NCBI GenBank assembly: GCA_900553465.1
Contig: USDT01000007.1
Coordinates: 1-64,000, forward strand
DNA length: 64,000 bases
From: an uncultured Prevotella sp.
GTDB lineage: Bacteria; Bacteroidota; Bacteroidia; Bacteroidales; Bacteroidaceae
Reading direction: 5' to 3'
Below the pieces are notes generated by a model. The model was not told where the DNA came from, made no database searches, and saw only the letters and a program-made list of their open reading frames with translations. Below are positions 6,644-15,238 of the stretch, in pieces; the first letter of the stretch is position 1, and each line of letters starts with the position of its first letter. The translations under genes were made by a program, and so were the position numbers.

Positions 6644-8671
6644 TCAGTCATTGTTTTCTTCTCCCTCCTGCTGCGGGATGAGGTGTCTCAGCTCCGGATC
6701 ATTTTTTATTCTTTCCATTTCTTCTTCTATTATCTGCAAGACATCCGCCTTTATCTGCGAGTAGTTGCGGTCAATCTGCTGCTGCATGATATCGTTTCCG
6801 TCCGCGTCCCTGAACTCGTTGATGACAGGAATTTTCTTGTAGGCTTTCATCTCTTCCGATACCTTTGCGCTGTCCACGATGATGCGGGCATGGAAAATCT
6901 TCTGGTCTATCTCTTCCCCGAAATTGTCTGCCACGCTGCCAACGAATGTACCCTGCGAAAGATTGGCTATCTTGGAAGCGGGTATCAGGGAATCAAGCTG
7001 CGTGTTGATGGAAGTCGAAGTGTCCTGACGGTTGATGGATATGGACTGCCGCTGCTGGAGAATCTTGCCGAACCGTTCCGACAGTGATTTTGCCGTTTCT
7101 CCGACCACCTGTCCGCTGAAGATATTGCCCACCGTGTTCTGGATAACCTTCGCCTCCTTGTCGCCGTAGTCACGTGCAAGCTGCGAGAAGTCCTGGAAGC
7201 CGAGACAGACGGCCACCTTGTTGCTTCGGGCGGTCGCAATCAGGTTGTCGATACCACGGAAATAGATGGTCGGAAGCTCGTCGATGATGATGGAACTTTT
7301 CAGTTGTCCTTTCTTGTTCACCAATTTGACGATGCGCGAATTGTACAGGCCGAGAGCCGCCGAATAGATATTCTGCCTGTCCGGATTATTGCCCACGCAG
7401 AGGATTTTTGGGTGTTCGGGATTGTTCAGGTCAAGGGTGAAATCGTCCCCTGTCATCACCCAATAAAGCTGTGGCGAAATCATGCGCGAAAGCGGGATTT
7501 TCGCACTTGCTATCTGGCCCTGGAGCTGGTCTTGAGCTCCACCTTGCCATGCGTCCATAAAGGGAGAAAGATAGTTTTCGAGGGACGGATAAGAGGTAAG
7601 AATCGTGAAGATATCGGCATACGGCTTGTTAAGAAATTCGATTGCATGAGGGAACGTGCAATACTTTCCGTCCTTGTAAATCCGCAAATACCAGATGATT
7701 GCGGCAAGCAGGATAATCGGTGACTCCACGAAAAAATCACCCTGTTTCTGTATCCAGGTCTTGTTCAGGTTGAGCATTATCGTGTAAGCTGACTCATAGG
7801 CATCCGATATGTCCGCCATGAATCTTGGATTGATTGGATTGCATCGGTGGCTGCGTCTGGGGTCGTCGAAATTGATGACATAGAATTCCGGCTTGACTTT
7901 GTAATGTTGTCTGTGCTTGAGCAGATGGTTGTAGGCTATCTCCGAAAGGTCCGGAAACTTGTAGTCATAGATATACATGGCAAAGGATTTCTCAATCTGC
8001 TGTTTGATGTAGTTGTTTACCACGGCATAGCTCTTTCCGGAGCCGGGTGTTCCCAGTACGATAGAGGCTCTGAACGGGTTTACGATGTTGATCCAGCCGT
8101 CCCATTCCTTGCCCTGATAGACAAATTTCGTGGGCAGGTTGACGGAATACTCGTTTTCCATAAGCCTTGTTTCCTGCATGAAACTTTCGTTGGCGGTGTT
8201 GAATACGTCTTCCATGAGGTTGTGTTTCAACATACGGCTGATCCATATTCCCGACATAAGCAGGAGAATGTAGCCTGCGGTGAGCGTCAGCGTATATACG
8301 GTAGCATTCACTGTCGTACTGAACGGCAGGTCGAGCATCCACCAGTTCATGAAGAACAGGACGATGCCGCCGAGGAAGGCGGCGTATATTTTCCGCCACG
8401 TCATCTTCTGGTTCTTGACACCTTTCGTACCCAGACACGAAAGTCCCAGGAATATGAAGGCGAACACTTTCGTCACGAGTAGGTTGCTGAACAGTCCTGC
8501 CGTCCTCTGGAAGTTCAGCAGAATCCTGTCCACGACTCCGATGTTGATGCCCATATCCACGAATGCGCTGTAGCAGAACCAGTAGACATGGATCACAATA
8601 AACACGATGGAAATGGCACGCATGAACTCCATGACCTTGGCCAGTCCTCTTAAATCATCTTCTTGTTGCAT
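6644..8671 (-). CDS. mobC: MobC, VirD4-type coupling ATPase
   Basis: 675 residues from ATG 8671; the frame is open 103 codons further upstream, but that part lies antisense across mobB and has no family character. The coupling protein delivers the relaxosome to the secretion channel at the inner membrane. Membrane helices fall at about 20-37, 65-82, 95-113 and 125-145. The Walker A motif GTPGSGKS is at about 207-214, and the RecA-like domain includes SSIIIDELPT (Walker B region). The acidic, glutamine-rich C-terminus probably contacts the relaxosome. The minus-strand order mobA-mobB-mobC matches CTnDOT-type elements. Confidence 0.9.
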   Translation of the reverse strand: MQQEDDLRGLAKVMEFMRAISIVFIVIHVYWFCYSAFVDMGINIGVVDRILLNFQRTAGLFSNLLVTKVFAFIFLGLSCLGTKGVKNQKMTWRKIYAAFLGGIVLFFMNWWMLDLPFSTTVNATVYTLTLTAGYILLLMSGIWISRMLKHNLMEDVFNTANESFMQETRLMENEYSVNLPTKFVYQGKEWDGWINIVNPFRASIVLGTPGSGKSYAVVNNYIKQQIEKSFAMYIYDYKFPDLSEIAYNHLLKHRQHYKVKPEFYVINFDDPRRSHRCNPINPRFMADISDAYESAYTIMLNLNKTWIQKQGDFFVESPIILLAAIIWYLRIYKDGKYCTFPHAIEFLNKPYADIFTILTSYPSLENYLSPFMDAWQGGAQDQLQGQIASAKIPLSRMISPQLYWVMTGDDFTLDLNNPEHPKILCVGNNPDRQNIYSAALGLYNSRIVKLVNKKGQLKSSIIIDELPTIYFRGIDNLIATARSNKVAVCLGFQDFSQLARDYGDKEAKVIQNTVGNIFSGQVVGETAKSLSERFGKILQQRQSISINRQDTSTSINTQLDSLIPASKIANLSQGTFVGSVADNFGEEIDQKIFHARIIVDSAKVSEEMKAYKKIPVINEFRDADGNDIMQQQIDRNYSQIKADVLQIIEEEMERIKNDPELRHLIPQQEGEENND

Positions 8672-8705
8672 AACTGTAAAAATTTTGATGGTTGGTAATT
8701 GACAA

Positions 8706-9959
8706 TCAGGATATGCCGCGTGAACGGCGTTTCTTCTTTTTCTTGCGTTGCAGTCTGCGGGCGAGTGCCTCCTCCTGCGGGTCCGGTCCGTTGATGTCGG
8801 TACTGAATATTCCGAAAGCCTGCTCGATGGCGCTTTCCATGTTGTCGGAAAGGCTCTCCCGTGTGGAGGCATATTGTCCGGTGGATTCCGGCTCCGGAAA
8901 ATCCTGCGGCCTGTTAAAAAGCTGTTCGAAGGCGTTGGCGGAAAACTCCTTGCCCAGACGGGAACCGTTATATACCTCACGGTTTCTGTGGTCTATGAAG
9001 GTCACGCCGTAGATACGGCCTTCCTCGTTTTCCCTGAACACCACGTCAATGCCCTTTTCCCCGAGCAGCCGGATGAAATCTTCCCGGTTTCCTCGGCAGC
9101 CGTGCATGGCCAGCGTGACGGCATCATGGATTTTCGGCTGCCACTTCCGGTTTCTGAAATCTCGGACATTGACGGCAATCCTTTTTTCTATCCCTTCGTA
9201 GCCGAAGCGCTTGCCGATGAGCGAAGACTTGATGGGCGTGCATACCGGCCTGCCCGCATCGTCCGTCAGGGTATATACGATACCGTTGTAGGGTGAGCCT
9301 TCAAATTCTCCCCGAACCTGTTTGGCCTCGATGTTGAAGCATGAGAGCATGGCACTGAACTCCCCGAATGTCTGGAAGCGGTAGGCGGTGAACACACTTT
9401 TGAGGATATTACCGACCTGACGTTTCACGTCCCCGTCCCGGTAGTCCGCCTTCTTGAGATACGGTTCCAGCAGTTCGTTCCGCTTGTCAGCCACAGGCTT
9501 GAGTCCGAATCTGTTTTCCAGTTCCCGGCAGGCTTTCATCGAACGATTCCATTCGTATGCGTCACTGATTTTCTCGCCGTTCTCCTTCACGCAGGTGGAG
9601 ACAATATGGACATGCCTGCGGTCGATGTCCTCGTGCAGATAGACGATGTAGGGCTGGTCGCCGTAGCCCATCTTCTGCATGTACTCGCGTGCCAGTTCCG
9701 CGAACTGCCCGTCCGTGAGGCGGTCGTCCACCGATGGGTTCAGAGAGATATGCAGTACCGGCTTCTCCGTGTTCCTGTTGGCGGCGAGGTAGCTCTCGAA
9801 AGCCCATAGCGTCTGCTGCATGACATTGTGGGGATTTCCAGTGAGGTCGGTAATCATGCGGTTGCCCGCGATGATACGGGCGGTTGCCTCATCCACTTTA
9901 CGCTGGTTGTAGATGACCGCCCCGTAGAGCGATACACCCCTGTTGATCTTAGCCACCAT
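8706..9959 (-). CDS. mobB: MobB relaxase
   Basis: 417 residues. It nicks oriT and pilots the transferred strand. The N-terminal relaxase domain holds the histidine triad region HVHIVS preceded by YIVYLHEDIDRR, plus VLHISLNPS, typical of the MobP/Relaxase (PF03432) fold. The catalytic Tyr is likely in the N-terminal segment LYGAVIYNQ. The C-terminus is very basic (RLQRKKKKKRRSRG), suited to DNA binding. Its start overlaps the end of mobA by 11 bp, so the two are coupled. The 34-bp gap to mobC fits a single mob operon. Confidence 0.9.
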   Translation of the reverse strand: MVAKINRGVSLYGAVIYNQRKVDEATARIIAGNRMITDLTGNPHNVMQQTLWAFESYLAANRNTEKPVLHISLNPSVDDRLTDGQFAELAREYMQKMGYGDQPYIVYLHEDIDRRHVHIVSTCVKENGEKISDAYEWNRSMKACRELENRFGLKPVADKRNELLEPYLKKADYRDGDVKRQVGNILKSVFTAYRFQTFGEFSAMLSCFNIEAKQVRGEFEGSPYNGIVYTLTDDAGRPVCTPIKSSLIGKRFGYEGIEKRIAVNVRDFRNRKWQPKIHDAVTLAMHGCRGNREDFIRLLGEKGIDVVFRENEEGRIYGVTFIDHRNREVYNGSRLGKEFSANAFEQLFNRPQDFPEPESTGQYASTRESLSDNMESAIEQAFGIFSTDINGPDPQEEALARRLQRKKKKKRRSRGIS

Positions 9960-10419
9960 TCTGCTGTTCTTCCTTCTTTCTTTTTATAAGGTATTCCTCC
10001 TCGAACTCCCGGGTAAGCATGATGATCCGCTTGCTCAGCACCACCAGGTCGATGGTGGCCTTTTCCAGATTGCGGAGCAGGGCGAACGCCCGTTTCTCGC
10101 CGAAATTGGACTTGACTGCCTTCACAGTCTGGTTGTAGTTGTTGCCGATGGCCTGGAACTGGTGATAGAAATTTGTAAGTCTGATGTAGTAGTCCATCGC
10201 AGCCTTGTCGATTCTGACGACCTTCATTTCACGTCCGAAAATCATCGCCTTGATGAATCTTGCCCGTTGCTTCATCCCGGATTTTTCAAACAGCAGCTCG
10301 AAATTTCCGTTCTCTTCCGAAGTCAGTTTGATACCGTAGCGGAATACTGCCGGGTCGGTCTTCGGTTTTCTGCCCGTGCTTCTTCTTGTTCTTCTTTTAC
10401 TGTTTTCTTCCATACGCAT
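9949..10419 (-). CDS. mobA: MobA, relaxosome accessory protein
   Basis: 156 residues. A basic N-terminal tail (KRRTRRSTGRKPK) precedes a helical domain with the mobilization-protein pattern NFYHQFQAIGNNYNQTVKAV, followed by a long C-terminal helix rich in Glu and Lys. In CTnDOT-like elements MobA binds oriT DNA and assists MobB. ATGs at 10419 and 10413 are both possible. The hairpin-rich oriT candidate lies immediately upstream. Confidence 0.85.
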   Translation of the reverse strand: MRMEENSKRRTRRSTGRKPKTDPAVFRYGIKLTSEENGNFELLFEKSGMKQRARFIKAMIFGREMKVVRIDKAAMDYYIRLTNFYHQFQAIGNNYNQTVKAVKSNFGEKRAFALLRNLEKATIDLVVLSKRIIMLTREFEEEYLIKRKKEEQQNGG

Positions 10420-10439
10420 TGAGATTTTCTGTTTCTGAT

Positions 10440-10640
10440 TTTACGTCATGGATTTCCGACTTTGGAGGAAATCCCTCCCGAGCCTTCAGGCGAGTGGCAA
10501 GTTTGTTTTGGGATGCCCGAATCATTTCGGGCTGCCCAAAACACAACTTGCTATGTTCGCTTGAACATGAATTTGCCTGAAGTCAAATTGAGTTTTGACC
10601 TTCAGCCTCATTCTTCGGCTTCGGGATAACTCCATCCGGC
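10440..10640. other. Probable oriT region: cluster of hairpins upstream of mobA
   Basis: The 673-bp gap between divergent mobA and traA starts with a dense set of inverted repeats. The strongest is at 10497-10551: GCAAGTT-TGTTTTGGG-GCCCGAA faces TTCGGGC-CCCAAAACA-AACTTGC. It is followed by ATGTTC-GCTT-GAACAT (about 10553-10568) and GAAGTCAAA paired with TTTGACCTTC (about 10577-10602). An outer CTTCAGGC / GCCTGAAG pair (about 10484 and 10573) brackets the set. Position next to the relaxase genes and the palindromic character fit an oriT; the nick site cannot be read from sequence alone. Confidence 0.55.
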
Positions 10641-10864
10641 ATCCATTCCGTTGTCGGTGGCAAAGTTACGGCGGTATATCTACCTATAAAACAGCATGTT
10701 ATATGTAACAAGATGTCATACGATGACAAGGGTCGTCACCGTCTCCGGATGATGGCGGTTATTCGGGAAAATCCTTTTTTATTTGCAGTGCGGACGGTTG
10801 CAACCGGCCTTCTGATAGCGGAATAATGGTCATATTATCCGATGATTCCGGTAACGGTTGGGAT

Positions 10865-10942
10865 GATGGAAGCAATATCGGACGGGACCGTTGACGGATT
10901 GTCATGACCAACAGACAGACCGCGGATGGAAGCGATGTCGGA
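10865..10942 (+). repeat. Iteron-like direct repeats in the mob-tra gap
   Basis: GATGGAAGCAATATCGGA (about 10867) recurs as GATGGAAGCGATGTCGGA exactly 60 bp later. Further GGATG-containing, GGTAACRGT-like motifs are scattered through 10790-11050. No open frame explains the region. Such spaced repeats suit binding sites for a partition or relaxosome protein; TraA next door is ParA-like. The rest of 10641-11092 shows no gene. Confidence 0.45.
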
Positions 10943-11092
10943 AAGATGCGGTAACAGTAGCATCAAAGGTTATGACACTGGATGATACCGTTAATGGATG
11001 CGGATTTGGATGGTTGGAAAGAAACGTCTGCGGATTCACGGATTAGTGGATGACACCGGTATTTATTCAATAACAATTAAAAAGAAAGACTT

Positions 11093-11860
11093 ATGAGTAA
11101 AGAAACTTTGTTCGTTGCGATTAGCAACCAGAAAGGAGGGGTCGGGAAATCGGCCCTGTCCGTAGTACTTGCCAGTTACTTCCATTTCGAGAAGGGACTG
11201 AACGTGGCTATCGTTGATTGTGACTCTCCCCAACACAGTCTCGTACGTATGAGGGAGCGTGACAAAAAGGCTGTTTCCAACAGTGCCTATTACCGGCAAC
11301 TGATCAAACAGCAGTGGAACCAAGTGCAGAAAAAGGCCTATCCCATTGTAGGCTCCACCGCTGAAAAGGCAAGGGAGGCGGCTGATGCGATTGCGGCAAG
11401 CGGGGATTACGACCTTATTTTCGTGGATCTTCCCGGAACGGTCGAGTCCACCGGGGTATTCCGTACGATTGTCAATATGGATTACGTGCTTACTCCCACC
11501 GTTCCGGACCTGATTGTGATGCAGAGTACACTGTCCTTTGCCACGACTGTACTTGACCATATCAAGAAGATGGAAAATACTCCGTTACTCAAGGACATCT
11601 TCTTTTTCTGGAACAAGTTGAAAAAACGTACCAATGTGGAGATTCTCAGGTCATATTCGGAGGTCATGAGAGAGCTGCATCTGACAGTCCTTGACAGCAC
11701 GCTTCCTGACCTGTGCCGTTATGAAAAGGAGATAACCCATGCCAAGCGTGCCTTTTTCCGTTGCACGCTGCTGCCGCCTCCAGCCAGACAACTGGAAGGC
11801 AGCGGTCTGGTGGAACTTGCGGAAGAGCTTATGGTCAAACTTAAACTTGGACAGTCATGA
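11093..11860 (+). CDS. traA: TraA, ParA-family ATPase
   Basis: 255 residues. The deviant Walker A of ParA/MinD proteins is at the N-terminus (SNQKGGVGKSALS, about residues 9-21), with switch regions VAIVDCDSPQ and LIFVDLPGT. Such ATPases act in partition or in organising the transfer machinery at the cell pole; in CTnDOT-like elements the gene opens the tra region. It overlaps the next gene by 4 bp (ATGA). The ATG is preceded by an AAAGAAAGAC site. Confidence 0.88.
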   Translation: MSKETLFVAISNQKGGVGKSALSVVLASYFHFEKGLNVAIVDCDSPQHSLVRMRERDKKAVSNSAYYRQLIKQQWNQVQKKAYPIVGSTAEKAREAADAIAASGDYDLIFVDLPGTVESTGVFRTIVNMDYVLTPTVPDLIVMQSTLSFATTVLDHIKKMENTPLLKDIFFFWNKLKKRTNVEILRSYSEVMRELHLTVLDSTLPDLCRYEKEITHAKRAFFRCTLLPPPARQLEGSGLVELAEELMVKLKLGQS

Positions 11861-12294
11861 AAAAGAAAATCGTTGAGGTGGACGAAGATGTCCTGAAGGA
11901 AATCATTGTCGGCGACATACCTGTTTTCGGCAAGGACAGCCCCGCCCCGAAAGAAAAGTCCGTGGAACATCAGGAAGCGAAAAGTCCCGCTGCAACCGTA
12001 CCGGCAGATACTCCAGTGGAAAAGCCCGCCGTGGAGAAGCCCAAAAGGAAAAAGGATGAAACCTTCGGATACCGGGAAAGATTTCTGGTCAACATACCCG
12101 CGTCAAACCGTTCCCATGTGTATATCAACCGTGAAGTGGCCGAGTGCATTAAACGGGTACTGCCTGTCATCGCTCCGGAGATGAGCATATCCGGCTTTAT
12201 CAGCAATATTCTTGTGGACCATCTGCAGAAACACTGGGACGAAATCAACGAATTGTATAACAAAGAGTATTATAAACCATTAAAACCATTTTGA
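11857..12294 (+). CDS. DUF3408-type protein (TraB position)
   Basis: 145 residues. The N-terminal half is a disordered Pro/Lys/Glu-rich linker. The C-terminal half carries the DUF3408 pattern: RERFLVNIPASNRSHVYINR, then ECIKRVLPVIAPEMSISGF and LQKHWDEINELYNKE. This resembles a ribbon-helix-helix-like DNA-binding fold accompanying the ParA-type TraA, as ParB analogues do. It is coupled by a 4-bp overlap to traA and overlaps the start region of the next gene. Called traB by position; DNA binding is inference. Confidence 0.75.
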   Translation: MKKKIVEVDEDVLKEIIVGDIPVFGKDSPAPKEKSVEHQEAKSPAATVPADTPVEKPAVEKPKRKKDETFGYRERFLVNIPASNRSHVYINREVAECIKRVLPVIAPEMSISGFISNILVDHLQKHWDEINELYNKEYYKPLKPF

Positions 12295-12296
12295 TT

Positions 12297-12752
12297 ATGA
12301 CACAGATTATTTTTCAGGCCATTGTTGCCTGTTGCTGCATTTACACTGTTTACAGATTGTCATTGTTTATTTTCCGTAGGCTGTCCAAGGGCAGGAAAAA
12401 CGGAAAGGATGTCTGCGATGTTTCTGTTGAAACAGCAGACATGACAAAACCGGACAACAGGGATGACAATACATCCGGGATTACGTTTGAGATATTGAAA
12501 GATTTATCTGCTTCCGAGTCTCCGGGAACCGGTTCTTATAAATCCTCCTATCTGGTAAGCTATCCTGTAGGCAACCGGATACAAGTATATATCAATCGGG
12601 AGAGTTATGCCTACATCAAGCGTTTTCTGGCAGTTACCGCTCCTGAGGTGCCCATTTCCGGTTTTGTAAACAGGATTATAGATGAACATTTGAAGAAATA
12701 CGAGCATGAGATGTCAAAGCTGTACACGGAATGTATCACCAAACCTTTATAA
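12297..12752 (+). CDS. DUF3408-type protein with membrane anchor (TraC position)
   Basis: 151 residues from ATG 12297; a TTG at 12291 is less likely. An N-terminal hydrophobic segment (IIFQAIVACCCIYTVYRLSLF) is followed by a basic stretch and linker. The C-terminus is clearly paralogous to the preceding protein (YLVSYPVGNRIQVYINRESY, then YIKRFLAVTAPEVPISGFVN). Two DUF3408 proteins in a row, one soluble and one membrane-tethered, suggest that a DNA-bound complex is fixed at the inner membrane; this is inference. Confidence 0.7.
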   Translation: MTQIIFQAIVACCCIYTVYRLSLFIFRRLSKGRKNGKDVCDVSVETADMTKPDNRDDNTSGITFEILKDLSASESPGTGSYKSSYLVSYPVGNRIQVYINRESYAYIKRFLAVTAPEVPISGFVNRIIDEHLKKYEHEMSKLYTECITKPL

Positions 12753-12754
12753 TT

Positions 12755-13510
12755 ATGACTGCGATAGTTTATTTTACCGTAAAGGCAGTATGTGCTGTCT
12801 ATATATTGTGCCATTTGTGGACATTCATTTTCCACAGACGTATGTACGGAATATGGGACCTCATTTTAAGGCTGATGCGGATTGCCCGTGTCAGAGTGTG
12901 GAGATACCGCAGACAACGCAAGGAAGAGGCGGAACGTCTTGCCCGCAGAAAGGCAAGGCGCAGAAAGCCAGAAACGGATAAGTCCAAAGGAAAAACCGAA
13001 ACGACTGTTCCGTCCTCTTCTTCGGATGACGATGATGTGATAGGCAAGACAAAGGTCATCTATCTGGAAGATCCGAAAGTTTCAAGGATGACTCCAACCC
13101 GTTCCGAGCCGATGGAGAAAATTCCATTGGAGGAAGACAAGGATATCGGTTCTGATGATGTGGAGCTGGGAAATAAAGGACTGACTGAAGAAGAACGTGA
13201 GGAGCTGATGGCTCCCGTAGATGCCGAACCCGACCCGGATTTCAACACAGCATTGACAATCGAGGAAATAAACAACGTGGCGGAGGTACTTACATCCGGG
13301 ATTGTTGACGAACAGAAAGCCCTGCGTGCCGCAAGAACCATCCATTACAAACTGAGTGAAACGGAGATACTGGCTTTCCTGACCGACAAGCTGAGCAATC
13401 TGGAGAAGGTGAACGGTTTGCTTGACAAGTATCTGGGAAACCGGAAGGGTGTATCAGGAAGAAAAGACAGTAAGGAAGAAGAGCCTTTCGATATAGACAA
13501 GTATGCGTGA
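12755..13510 (+). CDS. traD: TraD-type protein (DUF4122-like)
   Basis: 251 residues from ATG 12755, two bases after the upstream stop. An N-terminal hydrophobic segment (about 3-25) is followed by a strongly basic helix (RVRVWRYRRQRKEEAERLAR) and an acidic, serine-rich linker (SSSSDDDD). A C-terminal helical domain (TIEEINNVAEVLTSG, LSETEILAFLTDKLSNLEKV) completes it. The arrangement fits the DUF4122/TraD family of CTnDOT-like elements, whose role is unknown. Last gene of the traA-D transcript, which ends at the hairpin at 13605. Confidence 0.7.
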   Translation: MTAIVYFTVKAVCAVYILCHLWTFIFHRRMYGIWDLILRLMRIARVRVWRYRRQRKEEAERLARRKARRRKPETDKSKGKTETTVPSSSSDDDDVIGKTKVIYLEDPKVSRMTPTRSEPMEKIPLEEDKDIGSDDVELGNKGLTEEEREELMAPVDAEPDPDFNTALTIEEINNVAEVLTSGIVDEQKALRAARTIHYKLSETEILAFLTDKLSNLEKVNGLLDKYLGNRKGVSGRKDSKEEEPFDIDKYA

Positions 13511-13604
13511 TCAGGAAGTTCAAACGTGGCCATCCTGAAACGGTCAGATGAAGGAGATTCTGGTTAAATCTGAAAGAGTGATACATACAGGATAACTTTA
13601 GTTT

Positions 13605-13652
13605 CATACCCCTGCTTTCCCTTTTTTATATTTAGGGGGAAGTGGGGGTATG
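13605..13652. terminator. Bidirectional terminator between traD and the 13674 gene
   Basis: CATACCCCTGCTTTCCC and GGGGGAAGTGGGGGTATG form a hairpin around a T-rich loop. It sits between two convergent genes (traD on plus, 13674-13979 on minus), so it likely ends both. Confidence 0.55.
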
Positions 13653-13673
13653 CGATATGAGACGGTGGATATC

Positions 13674-13979
13674 CTATTTCCTATCCGGGTACAAAAGGTC
13701 GGGACTGACATTGATGAAACGTACGTAATCCTCCGTATGCGCGAAAGACTCGTCATTGATTCGTCCAGCCAGTTCATCGGGTGTCAGACATTCCACATCG
13801 TAGAATGTCTCGTCTTCAGGATCATCCAGACTTCTGGCGGGGGATTTCCTCCACATCTCAATGATTTTCTCATCAGAAACGTCTCTGCTGAAAAAACCGC
13901 AGTTCCATACAAAAGCGAGTAATCGTGTTTCTCTTTTCCCTGTATGGTCAGGGATTGTAATCTGTTCCTTTGATTTCAT
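13674..13979 (-). CDS. Small hypothetical protein
   Basis: 101 residues, soluble. Visible parts are a basic start (SKEQITIPDHTGKRETRL), FVWNCGFFSRDVSDEKIIEMW, and an acidic centre (DDPEDETFYDVECLTPDELA). It follows the SLOG gene at 13993 by 13 bp on the same strand, so the two are probably co-transcribed from the region of structured element copy 2. Function unknown. Confidence 0.6.
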   Translation of the reverse strand: MKSKEQITIPDHTGKRETRLLAFVWNCGFFSRDVSDEKIIEMWRKSPARSLDDPEDETFYDVECLTPDELAGRINDESFAHTEDYVRFINVSPDLLYPDRK

Positions 13980-13992
13980 AAGTTTCTATTTT

Positions 13993-14574
13993 TTAATCTG
14001 TCCATTTTATATTCGGTTTATTTGGTTCATGATTGTTTTGCAATGCAGTTATGTCCGTTATCACTTCTCCAGTAAACAGATTGATGACTTCCCGTCCAGT
14101 TTCCACGGCCTTTTTCACGGTATGGTATGTACCTCCGTTGCACACGTTGTCCCAATATGCTATTACCATTGAAGCCCTGCTGACCATATAGGTGTCACGG
14201 CGCAGGTAACATCCCCTGTAATATTTTTCTGAAAGCATCACTACCCGGTCAGCCTTCTTAAGCAGTTCCCTGTAAAGCAGCTGGTCTTGCGGGTCAAACC
14301 ATTCGGCTTGGGCTCTGAAAGGGATAGCAGTCACCAGTGTCATATCCTCATATTGTTCTTTCAGTTGCAGGACAGCTTCAGCCGCTATCATGTCGAACCC
14401 TTCTGCCATGCCCGAATAAAATTCTCTGAAACCTTCTTCATAGAGGTTTTTTATCATAATTATGACCTTTCCCCTGATTTGTTCGCTGAGGTTCCGGTAG
14501 TCCTTGTTTTCCTGCATCAGTCTTTGCTTCCGGTGTCCCGTGAATGCCGCTACCTTTTTTTCTTCCTGTTTCAT
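13993..14574 (-). CDS. SLOG-family protein (DUF1273/YpsA-like)
   Basis: 193 residues with hallmarks of the SLOG nucleotide-binding Rossmann superfamily: AAFTGHRKQRL near the N-terminus (about 9-19), EFYSGMAEGFDMIAAE (about 51-66), and a C-terminal GGTYHTVKKAVETGREVINL. SLOG proteins are thought to bind or process nucleotide ligands, and some act as sensors in conflict systems; the ligand here is unknown. First gene downstream (45 nt) of structured element copy 2. It interrupts the tra region between traD and traE on the opposite strand. Confidence 0.75.
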   Translation of the reverse strand: MKQEEKKVAAFTGHRKQRLMQENKDYRNLSEQIRGKVIIMIKNLYEEGFREFYSGMAEGFDMIAAEAVLQLKEQYEDMTLVTAIPFRAQAEWFDPQDQLLYRELLKKADRVVMLSEKYYRGCYLRRDTYMVSRASMVIAYWDNVCNGGTYHTVKKAVETGREVINLFTGEVITDITALQNNHEPNKPNIKWTD

Positions 14575-14618
14575 GATGTTCTGTTTTTTGTTCTACATGT
14601 TTCCGGTATATGCCGGAG

Positions 14619-14780
14619 TTTGATTTCTTGCAGGCTTTTCTGTCCCGTGCCTGGATACTGCAAGGCTTGTCGGGAGAAAATACCGCAAGCGCAGCGAGGA
14701 TGATTTTCTCCAGGACAACCGGAACGGCCTGCCTTGCAGATTCCGTAAAGGCACGGGCTACCTTTGCCGGAAGAATCAAA
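14619..14780 (-). repeat. Structured leader element, copy 2
   Basis: About 162 nt. The outer stem is TTTGATTTCTT..GC with GCCGGAAGAATCAAA. Stem 2 pairs CCCGTGCC and GGATACTGCAAGG with CCTTGCAGATTCC and GGCACGGG. Stem 3 pairs TTGTC-GG-AGAAAAT with ATTTTCTCC-AGGACAA. The kept internal motif is TACCGCAAGCGCAGCGAGGATG, shortened here to its ends; ACCTTTGC is unpaired near the 3' side. It lies 45 nt upstream of the minus-strand SLOG gene and also upstream of traE on the plus strand. The remaining gap to 14939 shows no gene. Confidence 0.75.
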
Positions 14781-14939
14781 GGCCGTTTTTCCATTGTTTT
14801 TCGTCGTCGGAATTCCCCTGCCGATGTAACGTAATGACACCCGATGTCACGCATCGTCAATGTTGTAAATCAATGAGTTAAGCATTATATATTCGTGGTC
14901 GAAATCATTTTTTGTCTCACCAATTAAAAGTTTCGACAC

Positions 14940-15236
14940 ATGAAAAAAAGATTCTTTTTTGCAGCCATGATGCTGCTTGCAACGACAGGGGCTTTCGCCC
15001 AGGGTAATGGTATCAGCGGTATCACTGAAGCCACCAACATGGTCACTTCCTATTTCGATCCGGGAACCAAACTGATTTATGCCATCGGAGCCGTGGTCGG
15101 CCTTATCGGAGGCGTGAAGGTCTATTCCAAGTTTTCCTCGGGAGATCCCGACACCTCCAAGACGGCAGCCAGCTGGTTCGGCGCCTGCATCTTTTTAATC
15201 GTAGCCGCCACAATCTTACGTTCATTCTTCCTCTGA
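14940..15236 (+). CDS. traE: TraE, pilin-like subunit (DUF4134)
   Basis: 98 residues. A signal peptide (MKKRFFFAAMMLLATTGAFAQG) is followed by two hydrophobic helices (about 41-60 and 78-97) around a short loop (SKFSSGDPDTSKT). This is the VirB2-like layout of the Bacteroidetes DUF4134 family, expected to form the pilus or channel core. It heads the traE-traQ operon; the next gene begins 3 bp after the stop. Confidence 0.88.
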   Translation: MKKRFFFAAMMLLATTGAFAQGNGISGITEATNMVTSYFDPGTKLIYAIGAVVGLIGGVKVYSKFSSGDPDTSKTAASWFGACIFLIVAATILRSFFL

Positions 15237-15238
15237 TT

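Noticed and set aside
7847..8482. Long plus-strand frames opposite mobC, mobB and the methylase-helicase (for example 46194-47051, 47529-48305)
   Set aside because: They mirror the codon structure of strong minus-strand genes and have no family features; shadows only.
8671..8980. Long N-terminal extension of the mobC frame up to 8980
   Set aside because: The extra 103 codons lie antisense across mobB, have arginine- and proline-rich frame-shadow composition, and are absent from the coupling-protein family; ATG 8671 fits.
10386..10580. Plus-strand frame across the oriT candidate
   Set aside because: It is driven by the inverted repeats and lacks protein character; the region is better explained as oriT or regulatory DNA.
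14751..14768. ACCTTTGC in the structured elements as a plus-strand -7 promoter box
   Set aside because: TACCTTTGC resembles TAnnTTTG, but no -33 TTTG lies 19-21 bp upstream, and in copies 1, 4 and 5 transcription would run antisense or away from genes.
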